Positions 50,064 through 56,639 of a stretch of 56,639 bases of DNA are shown here, piece by piece; the stretch's first letter is position 1; every line of letters starts with the position of its first letter. Source of the DNA: Gammaproteobacteria bacterium (lineage in GTDB: Bacteria; Pseudomonadota; Gammaproteobacteria; Thiotrichales; Thiotrichaceae). A program made the translations under genes and the position numbers. The notes beneath the pieces are model-generated. The model was given only the letters and a program-made list of their open reading frames with translations, made no database searches and had not been told where the DNA came from. Where the stretch lies: positions 1 to 56,639 of the forward strand of contig JAHJJD010000013.1 in NCBI GenBank assembly GCA_018822845.1, read 5' to 3'.

Positions 50064-51770
50064 ATGTCCACCGATACCGAGAACAAAATCAATTCAGACT
50101 TGCAGGCATTTGCACAAGATACCGTTAAATTCATGAACCGCCAGCCGCCCAAAATGGATGCGGATGGCAACATCGTCGAAGGCGCAACCCTGTTTTCAGC
50201 CGCCGACATCGCCAGTGGCGACTACATCACCGCCCACGACCAGCAACGCTTGCACATCCTGCAACCGGAAGGCGATGAAACCACCCGCGCGGCCATCGAG
50301 GCCAACGACAAGCCAGAAAATCTGGTCGATTCCTTCAAATACAACAAACTGGCTGAGATGGAAAACGCCGGTTTGATGTCAGCGAAACTGGCTGAATCCC
50401 CCTGGTCGGATGACTACTGGGCGATTTACAAGGGCATTCTTGGCGCACGTTACGCCGACTCCGGTTTCCCGGCGGATAGTAACTGGAAGAAAAACTACGA
50501 TTACGTCCGCGCCAACCCCAGCGCCACCATTCTCGGCAGCGGCAACGCCAGCCGTATCAACAGCCTGTCCCCGGCGGAAAAATACGACGCACTGGTAGGC
50601 GATGCCAACGAATCCCTGACCCGCCACTGCTGGATGGAAGGCAAAGGCTATTACGACTCAAATGGTTCGGTGGAAACCTGGATGGGTATCTGCCACGGCT
50701 GGGCTCCAGGTGCCTATATGCTGGGCCGCCCAACCAAGGCTGTCACGCTGAAAACGCCTGCGGGCGTGTCGATAACCTTTTACCCATCCGACATCAAGGC
50801 GCTGGCTTCCATGCTGTGGGCCAATGCAGCCACCCCCACCCGTTTCATCGGCGGGCGCTGTAATGACAAAGACCCGGCTACCGACCCGGCAACAGGCCGT
50901 ACCACGTCCGCGCGCTGTTTCGACACCAACCCCGGCACCTGGCACATGGCCGTGGTCAACCAGATTGGCGTATCCAAACGCAGCATGGTGATGGACGTTA
51001 CCTTCGACTATGAAGTCTGGAACCAGCCAACCCATGCCTACAGCTACCGCTATTTCAACCCGCAAACCCGCGCCTACAAGAACAAACTGGAAGACGCAAC
51101 CATCAGCATGTCGGATTACACCGCTGACAAGTTCCGCGCCTTCCGCAGCCCTTCGGCCCGTTACGCTGTAGGTATCCAGATGACGGTTTCCTATGTCGTG
51201 GAAACCCGCCCCAGCCACCGCGAAACAGACAGCCCCAGCAACGATGCCATCCAGCAGGTCGACTACTATTACGATCTGGAACTGGATGCGAACAAGACCA
51301 TCATCGGTGGGGAATGGTATCAGAACCGCCACCCTGACTTTTTGTGGACACCGGGCAAAACGGCACGGGCGCAAACCAGCTATGACTCACAGGCAACTGG
51401 CTCATGGGCGCAAGGCAGCGCAGTACCACAGGCATGGCGGACTGCGGCGAAATCCGCTTCCAGCTCACAGGGCGCGCCACTGGCAGCCATCGTTGAGCAC
51501 CTGATCCAGTTCGCGCGGGCTGGCAGTGCGCCAACACCGGCACCAACGCCTACGCCGACTCCAACTCCACGGCCTACGCCTACGCCTACGCCCACACCAA
51601 CTCCAACCCCGACTCCGACTCCAACGCCTCGGCCTACACCGACGCCGACCCCAACCCCGACGCCTACACCACGGCCTACGCCCACACCAACACCTGCGCC
51701 GACCCCGACGCCAGCACCACGTCCGCTGACATGGCTGGAACGTCTGTTACGCCGCTGGTTTGGTCGCTGA
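50064..51770 (+). CDS. Transglutaminase-elicitor family protein with Pro-Thr repeat tail
   Basis: A 568-residue protein. The central part (about residues 185-345) matches the TGase_elicitor family, known from Phytophthora GP42/PEP13 and some marine bacteria: [12 protein letters not shown] places the catalytic cysteine at 210, [12 protein letters not shown] the histidine at 294, and [11 protein letters not shown] follows. It would crosslink Gln and Lys side chains or act as an amidase. No signal peptide is seen. A Pro-Thr repeat with occasional Arg and Ala runs from about residue 490 to 552. The last 15 residues ([14 protein letters not shown]) could be an amphipathic membrane-binding helix. 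AAGGAG is well placed at 50051. Confidence 0.8.
   Translation: MSTDTENKINSDLQAFAQDTVKFMNRQPPKMDADGNIVEGATLFSAADIASGDYITAHDQQRLHILQPEGDETTRAAIEANDKPENLVDSFKYNKLAEMENAGLMSAKLAESPWSDDYWAIYKGILGARYADSGFPADSNWKKNYDYVRANPSATILGSGNASRINSLSPAEKYDALVGDANESLTRHCWMEGKGYYDSNGSVETWMGICHGWAPGAYMLGRPTKAVTLKTPAGVSITFYPSDIKALASMLWANAATPTRFIGGRCNDKDPATDPATGRTTSARCFDTNPGTWHMAVVNQIGVSKRSMVMDVTFDYEVWNQPTHAYSYRYFNPQTRAYKNKLEDATISMSDYTADKFRAFRSPSARYAVGIQMTVSYVVETRPSHRETDSPSNDAIQQVDYYYDLELDANKTIIGGEWYQNRHPDFLWTPGKTARAQTSYDSQATGSWAQGSAVPQAWRTAAKSASSSQGAPLAAIVEHLIQFARAGSAPTPAPTPTPTPTPRPTPTPTPTPTPTPTPTPTPRPTPTPTPTPTPTPRPTPTPTPAPTPTPAPRPLTWLERLLRRWFGR
51530..51722 (+). repeat. Pro-Thr coding low-complexity repeat
   Basis: About 190 bases of six-base CCNACN units encode PTPTPTP with inserted Arg and Ala at near-regular spacing (PRPTPT). 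The larger blocks recur about every 14-16 residues. Such tracts are prone to length change and probably form an extended tether. Confidence 0.85.
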
Positions 51771-52217
51771 TTGACGGCGTGCGCGGAAAAATGCCCGCAG
51801 GGTTTCCGCGCACTCTTCCTCTAACACACCACCGGATACAACAATCCGGTGGTTGTGCCTTTCATCTGCCAACAGGTTGAAGGCACTGCCTGCCGCCCCG
51901 GTCTTGGGGTCGAATGCACCGAACACCACCCTTTCCACCCGCGCATGGATCATTGCCCCCACACACATCGGGCACGGTTCCAGCGTCACATACAGGGTAG
52001 TTCCGGGCAGACGGTAGTTTTCGGCAGCAACGCCTGCTGCCCGCATGGCAAGCATTTCGGCATGGGCGGAAGGGTCGTGCAGGGTAATCGGCTGGTTCCA
52101 GCCTTCCCCGAGGATTTCACCATCACGGATCAGGACTGCGCCCACCGGCACCTCGCCCTGGGCTGCGGCTTTTTGCGCAAGACCCAAGGCGTGGCGCATC
52201 CAGTGTTCATCACACAC
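51747..52217 (-). CDS. tadA: tRNA-specific adenosine deaminase TadA
   Basis: Zinc deaminase that converts wobble adenosine 34 to inosine in tRNA-Arg. Motifs HAEMLAMRA (zinc His and catalytic Glu) and PCPMC (zinc cysteines) are intact. The GTG at 52217, with GGGGAG upstream, gives a 156-residue product beginning [11 protein letters not shown], matching the family. It overlaps the stop of the large membrane protein gene by 8 bases. The longer frame to 52298 reads into that gene and is rejected. Confidence 0.94.
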   Translation of the reverse strand: MCDEHWMRHALGLAQKAAAQGEVPVGAVLIRDGEILGEGWNQPITLHDPSAHAEMLAMRAAGVAAENYRLPGTTLYVTLEPCPMCVGAMIHARVERVVFGAFDPKTGAAGSAFNLLADERHNHRIVVSGGVLEEECAETLRAFFRARRQSATKPAA

Positions 52218-55200
52218 TTGCTTGTTTCTCCCCTGACGTGGGAAGGTCAGAGGGGGCTTTTTGCTTCGGTTTGTGTTGCCACAAGCCACCCTGGGCAAAT
52301 GCCTGCCAGCCCCAGCGTAACCAGCCCAGTACCGCCATCGCCAGCCACAAGGCCCACGCCAGCATCAGCAAGCGGTAGTACAAAATCGGCACACTGATGA
52401 CGGAAGGTTGTTCCAGCACATTGCCAGCCCGATCCTGATACCACAGCAGGTTCTGCGCCCACGAACCATTCCCGGCAATCTGCATCTCCGGCAAGCCCAG
52501 CAAGCCTTGCGCCACTGCCCCAATCAGCGCAGAGAGGGCAAACAGCGTCAGCAACACCAGCCCGACCTGCAACAGGTTGAATTGCCAGTAAGGCCGCCCG
52601 TCCAGTGATGCCTTGCCACGCCAGGCCAGCACTACCAGCCAGCCTGCCATCAGCACCATCAGGTAAGGGCTGCTCTGGCTCAAACCGATACCGAGCAGGA
52701 ACCATTGCCAGCTTTTCAGCGGCGTCAGCCCGGAACGCCCCAGCAGCACGGCGAACACCAGCAGCACCGCCAACAGCGCCCAGAACAGCACCGCAGGCCC
52801 CAGCAACGGCCCGTGAACCCACAGCACCCAGCGGTCTTCCGGCAGTTGCAGATGGAATTCACTGTTGACGCTAGGCAAACCCAAATCCAGCGCGGGGAAA
52901 CCGTAACGGATGGGCATTGCGCCCGTTTCCTGCCATTCCAGCACAGCTTCCTGCTTTTTGGGCAGCAGCGCCAGCACCACCTTGTTGCCTTGCTGCTGGA
53001 TAGCCTGTTTGGTGCCATCCACGGTCAGGCTTTTCAGTTCCGCCCCTTCCGGCAGGGTAATGGTGTGTTGCGAACCACGGCTGCTGTGCAGGTTGAGGCG
53101 CAAATCCATATCCCGCGCCCGTTTGCCCACTTCGGCGCTGAGCTGGCTGGAAAGGATGGTGACCGTTTGCCCCTCGGTGCCTTGCGGGCGGTTGACTGCC
53201 AGCGTCAGGGTTTCACCGGCCCACGGTTTCCACAGCAACACGCCTTGTGCGGCCTCTTCCTCGTAGGTGTTGACCGGCAAGCCACTGGCTTCCACATGCC
53301 ACACCGGGCTGGCAGCGATTTGCCATTCTTCCAGCCAGGCAGTGTTGTTGCTGGCGGTGAGCAGGATTTTTCCGGTCTGGGGCAGGCTCGAAGTCCATTC
53401 CAGCCTGTCCTGCTGCGGTTTGAGGTTGATCTGGATGGTCTTATCCTTGACGGTGAATTGCTCACTCAGCGGACGTTCGCCTTCCAGTAGAGGCACTGCC
53501 AGCGTGATCGGGGTGGCGCTATCGGAAACACGGGTAATGGTCGTGACCACGTACCAGTCCAACCCCAGATCCAGCCGCCGCTGGATTTTGACGAAGGCAG
53601 GCAGGGTCGGCATGTCCTGGGTGCTGGCATCCGCCACCGCAGCGGTGCGGTTGAGTTGCAACTGGTCTTCGGGAACGCCGTTGTCACGCAGGCCATCGAC
53701 TTGCCAGCCCTCACCCTGCCAGGTGACGCGGTGCGGTTTGAGGGGTAGCGGGAAAGCGAGGCTGCTGCGGGTCGGCAATTCGCCCTGCAATACCACCTCA
53801 TGCTGCCCCGGATTCAGTACTACCCACAACTGTTGTTCCCCGTCGCGGCGTAGCGTGTGGGTCGCGGTAGCATCCACCAGCACGGTTTGTGGCAACCAGG
53901 TGCTTTGGCTGCCCGGCAACGGCACGGCAACCTGGGTGGCGGCATGTACCCGCAGGCGCACAGTCAGGCTGTTGGCTTGCAATTGCATATCCATCGCGTC
54001 GATTTGCGCACACTCGGGCAGGCAGTCCGGCGCACGCAGCAGACGTTCCTGCAAGCTTTGCAAGATGTCGGCAGGCGGTGTGGGTGGCTCAGCCGCATGG
54101 GAGGGTGAAGGCAATCCCGCCAGCAACGCCAGCACCAGCAGCAAACCTGCCGCCGCTTGCCCGCCACGCCCGCCACGCCCGACATGACGCAGCCGTTGCC
54201 ACCAGCCGCCACCGATGCCGGACAGCAACGCCAAGCGCATGGCGAATACCAGCAGTACCATTACGCCCAACACTTTCAGCAGCGAATGCGCCAACGGTGG
54301 AATCAGCCACAAGTCTGCCCGCTCTTCCGGGGTAATGACCCCCGACCATTCCAACTGCACGGTGTCGCCCTGCCAGTGCGGCAAGCCCGGCCCGGTCTGG
54401 ATCATGCTGTTGGGGTCAATATTGCGCAGGTTGGCTTCGCGCTTGGCGTCCATCCCCGATTTGGTAGAGGAAAAGGCTGAACCGTACTCATCACTACCCT
54501 TGTAATTTTCCATTGCTTGCACTTTGGGGGCTGCCATTTTGCGTTCGACTTGCTGTTGCATCACGTTCACGGCAGCATCGGCGGCGATTTCCGCTTCAGG
54601 GAGAGCCGCCGCCGGGGCAGCAGGCATGGGGGCTGGCACTGCTTCGGGCATAGTTCCTTCCATGTCACGGATGCGATCAAAACCACCACCGCTGGCTTCC
54701 TGCGTCAATTGCGGGTACAGCGCGATGCGCACGGTGTCGATGGTGAACGGCAACACAATCAGCACCAGCACCAGCAGGCTGGCCCAGCGATAACGTTCCA
54801 GCCATTGGCGCAAGCCAACATTACCCGCTGGCAGGGCGCGTAACAGGGCAACCACTGCCAGCAAATTCAGCCAGATGTATTGCGGTGCTGCGGGCAGATG
54901 CCAGGTCAACGCCAAGGCCACGCCCGCCACTGCTCCCCACTTCCAGCCATACAGATAGCCCGTCGCCACCACGGTCAGCAGTACCAGAAACAGGTCGAGC
55001 AAATTCCATTGCTGTAACCAAGTAGCGGCAACGTTATCCGTACCCATGGCGGCGAACAGCAGCCAGCCCGGTGGCAAATGCAGGGTAGTGGTGACTTGCT
55101 GCAATTCCTGCTGCCAGCCACTGACTGGCAAACCGCCTTTGGCTTCGTAACGGCTGTCGGCTTCCAGACTCAGGGCGCGTTGGCGCACTTCCACCCCGTC

Positions 55201-56409
55201 GGCCTGACCTTGTGGCTGACGGGTAATCAGTTGTGGCTCACCATTCAGGCTGACCCGCCCCAGACGCATGTCGGGCAGCACTTCCAGGCGTGATTCCTGC
55301 GCCAGCGTACCGTTCAACTGGTCTTGCAGGGTGTAGCCGCCCCCGTCAAAATCCAACCACAACTGGCGGTTCAGATTCAGTTGCGCGGGGCTTCCCGCCA
55401 TGCCGCGATGCTGTTCCGCCAGCGTCATGCTGCTGCCAGTGGTCATCAGGTAGGCGGGCAGGTTTGCCCAATCTTGCGGCAAACGGGTCTGGCTGGGGTC
55501 GATGCTGTTCACGTTTTCCACCTGCACCTGACGCATGGTGGAATCAGCTTCAAATACCCACACTTCTTCGGCAGGCCACGGCGCAGTACTGGCAGGCAAG
55601 GCCAAGGCAGTGAGGCTGGCGGGAGCGCGTCCGGTCAGTTGGATGGTCCATTCACCGGGGCGCAGTTGCACTTGCAACTTGCCGTCCTGCCCCATGCGGG
55701 TTGGCAACGGGCTATCCAGATGCAGGGGGATGAAACCGTCCAGCAACACCGGGGCGAGTTCTGCCTGGCGCTGCTTGCCCGCCACCCGTAGCTGGATGCT
55801 GGTGGTAACTTGCAATGGATGCGTGTCCAGCACTTTGCGGAATACCTGCACGTCGAGGTTGTCTTCGCTGGCTTCCTGGGTACTGCTGCTTAACCACAGG
55901 CTGCCTGCGGTATTGAATTCGGGGGTGACAATCGCTGTACCATTGACGCTGAGTTTGACCAGCCCGGTTTCGGGGGCAACGAACAGGGCTTCGGGTAGTT
56001 TGTCCCAGAAGAATTGCCCGGCAATGTCATAGCTGCCTGCGGGCAAGGTCACGCTTGGGTAACCGTCCTGTTCGGTCACGGCAAGCTGGGTATTGTCGCC
56101 ACTGCGTACCTGTTGCGGCCAGTGTTGCGTGTCGCCGGGCAGGCGTAGTCGGGTTTCACCGTACACTTCCCAGTGCTGGGCAAAAGTGCCACCCGTAGCG
56201 GTGAGTTGCAAATCCAGATGCCCCGGCCAGGCACACTGGCGCTCTTCGGCGTTATAGAGGTAGGGACAGTTGCGGTCATCGTGTCCATCGAGTACCCAGC
56301 CTACCCAGGGTTTGAGGGGTTCGGGAACCTGGTCGGGAGGAAGCGGATTGGCGCTGATACCAGCAGATAACAGCAGTAAACACAACAGGCGCAACAAGGA
56401 AGCTTGCAT
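52210..56409 (-). CDS. Large multi-domain membrane protein of unknown function
   Basis: Not recognised as a named family. The 1399-residue protein has a signal peptide (about 1-20), then a periplasmic beta-rich domain of about 445 residues (PVSG, VLLDGFIPLHL strands), a membrane cluster at about 468-558, a Met/Ala/Pro-rich stretch (about 580-670), helices at about 706-728 and 753-768, a second periplasmic beta-rich domain to about 1200, and four final helices at about 1204-1224, 1246-1264, 1278-1301 and 1338-1364. It may be a scaffold or envelope factor. It precedes tadA, which starts within its stop region, so tadA depends on its transcript. Confidence 0.85.
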   Translation of the reverse strand: MQASLLRLLCLLLLSAGISANPLPPDQVPEPLKPWVGWVLDGHDDRNCPYLYNAEERQCAWPGHLDLQLTATGGTFAQHWEVYGETRLRLPGDTQHWPQQVRSGDNTQLAVTEQDGYPSVTLPAGSYDIAGQFFWDKLPEALFVAPETGLVKLSVNGTAIVTPEFNTAGSLWLSSSTQEASEDNLDVQVFRKVLDTHPLQVTTSIQLRVAGKQRQAELAPVLLDGFIPLHLDSPLPTRMGQDGKLQVQLRPGEWTIQLTGRAPASLTALALPASTAPWPAEEVWVFEADSTMRQVQVENVNSIDPSQTRLPQDWANLPAYLMTTGSSMTLAEQHRGMAGSPAQLNLNRQLWLDFDGGGYTLQDQLNGTLAQESRLEVLPDMRLGRVSLNGEPQLITRQPQGQADGVEVRQRALSLEADSRYEAKGGLPVSGWQQELQQVTTTLHLPPGWLLFAAMGTDNVAATWLQQWNLLDLFLVLLTVVATGYLYGWKWGAVAGVALALTWHLPAAPQYIWLNLLAVVALLRALPAGNVGLRQWLERYRWASLLVLVLIVLPFTIDTVRIALYPQLTQEASGGGFDRIRDMEGTMPEAVPAPMPAAPAAALPEAEIAADAAVNVMQQQVERKMAAPKVQAMENYKGSDEYGSAFSSTKSGMDAKREANLRNIDPNSMIQTGPGLPHWQGDTVQLEWSGVITPEERADLWLIPPLAHSLLKVLGVMVLLVFAMRLALLSGIGGGWWQRLRHVGRGGRGGQAAAGLLLVLALLAGLPSPSHAAEPPTPPADILQSLQERLLRAPDCLPECAQIDAMDMQLQANSLTVRLRVHAATQVAVPLPGSQSTWLPQTVLVDATATHTLRRDGEQQLWVVLNPGQHEVVLQGELPTRSSLAFPLPLKPHRVTWQGEGWQVDGLRDNGVPEDQLQLNRTAAVADASTQDMPTLPAFVKIQRRLDLGLDWYVVTTITRVSDSATPITLAVPLLEGERPLSEQFTVKDKTIQINLKPQQDRLEWTSSLPQTGKILLTASNNTAWLEEWQIAASPVWHVEASGLPVNTYEEEAAQGVLLWKPWAGETLTLAVNRPQGTEGQTVTILSSQLSAEVGKRARDMDLRLNLHSSRGSQHTITLPEGAELKSLTVDGTKQAIQQQGNKVVLALLPKKQEAVLEWQETGAMPIRYGFPALDLGLPSVNSEFHLQLPEDRWVLWVHGPLLGPAVLFWALLAVLLVFAVLLGRSGLTPLKSWQWFLLGIGLSQSSPYLMVLMAGWLVVLAWRGKASLDGRPYWQFNLLQVGLVLLTLFALSALIGAVAQGLLGLPEMQIAGNGSWAQNLLWYQDRAGNVLEQPSVISVPILYYRLLMLAWALWLAMAVLGWLRWGWQAFAQGGLWQHKPKQKAPSDLPTSGEKQASV

Positions 56410-56541
56410 GGCTCATCCTTTAATTATTATTGCCAATAGATGACTTATGATGGATGAGGGGATTTCACTTGGCAATGCTTTTATCCTGCCCTTCCTTTAG
56501 GAACAGTCCCAAAATAACTTCCCTGTATCCAAGCTGCCATG
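56410..56541. promoter_or_regulatory. Upstream region of the large membrane protein gene
   Basis: Spacer upstream of the minus-strand start at 56409. AAGGATG lies a few bases ahead of the ATG and serves as ribosome site. A promoter must lie here, but no boxes are certain. Confidence 0.35.
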
Positions 56542-56609
56542 AAGAGGGCGACCACCGGTCGCCCCTACAGGGGATGATCTTCGTAGGGGCGACCGGTGGT
56601 CGCCCTCTT
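56542..56609. repeat. REP-type inverted repeat pair, 27-bp perfect arms
   Basis: Left arm 56542-56568 (AAGAGGGCGACCACCGGTCG...) is the exact reverse complement of right arm 56583-56609 with a 14-base loop. Each arm contains the inner palindrome GACCACCGGTCG/CGACCGGTGGTC. This GGGCGACCGGTGGTCGCCC type is a widely dispersed REP-like sequence and differs from the repeats inside pepN, uvrA and parE. Confidence 0.9.
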
Positions 56610-56639
56610 GGGGGAGTCGGGGAGTTATTTCAGGACAAT

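Noticed and set aside
51380-51685. Minus-strand Gly-Val repeat frame
   Set aside because: It is the mirror of the Pro-Thr coding repeat of the transglutaminase gene. The low-complexity composition alone keeps it open.

Overview
The window looks like chromosome of a sulfur-oxidising gammaproteobacterium. The best guess is the Thiothrix/Thiotrichales area, which is an inference from gene content, not a measured placement. Pointers are a DsrS-like gene followed by cysG (siroheme synthase), a TauE-type anion exporter, a complete rnf/rsx electron-transport operon, a SoxH-like secreted metallo-hydrolase, gammaproteobacterial gene neighbourhoods (lptD-surA-pdxA, rnfABCDGE-nth) and short GC-rich repeats carried in frame inside housekeeping genes. 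No rRNA, tRNA or CRISPR array was seen.

Layout. 0.2-5.8 kb: minus-strand housekeeping genes (pepN, a DUF4743/Nudix enzyme, bioC-bioH). 5.9-9.0 kb: plsY, then a copper chaperone and copper P-type ATPase. 9.1-14.2 kb: a dsrS-like gene, two small conserved genes, cysG, a one-domain S24 protein, a YffB/ArsC-like protein and dapE, mostly tightly packed on the plus strand. 14.3-19.2 kb: an AT-hook coiled-coil protein, then lptD-surA-pdxA. 19.5-25.7 kb: rsxABCDGE-nth-DUF1841 with stop/start overlaps. 25.7-30.0 kb: a secreted protein, suhB, a lipoprotein, a TauE-family exporter, YchJ and an internally deleted AlbA-type protein. 30.0-32.8 kb: a type II restriction-modification island lying between a decayed duplicate of the uvrA 3' end and the intact uvrA. 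32.8-43.4 kb: uvrA, dbpA, a TudS/YbgA-type protein, a periplasmic glutathione peroxidase, parE and two glycosyltransferase-type genes coupled to parE. 43.4-48.9 kb: an AT-rich accessory island, all minus strand. It holds a DUF4365 nuclease-like two-gene operon, a solitary integron gene cassette with a full attC site, a pentapeptide-repeat membrane protein framed by inverted repeats, and a Cap15-like (2TM-beta-barrel) effector with a small unknown partner. 48.9-56.6 kb: a secreted metallo-beta-lactamase-fold protein, an elicitor-type transglutaminase with a long Pro-Thr tail, tadA, a 1399-residue membrane protein of unknown function and a REP-type inverted repeat.

The most interesting material is the accessory DNA. 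The Cap15-like effector has no nucleotidyltransferase beside it and is coupled to an unrecognised 152-residue protein. The DUF4365 pair looks like a nuclease-based two-gene defence unit. The R-M island sits in a uvrA 3'-end duplication that fits a single-crossover insertion. Independently, one GC-rich palindromic repeat family has been inserted in frame into pepN, uvrA and parE.
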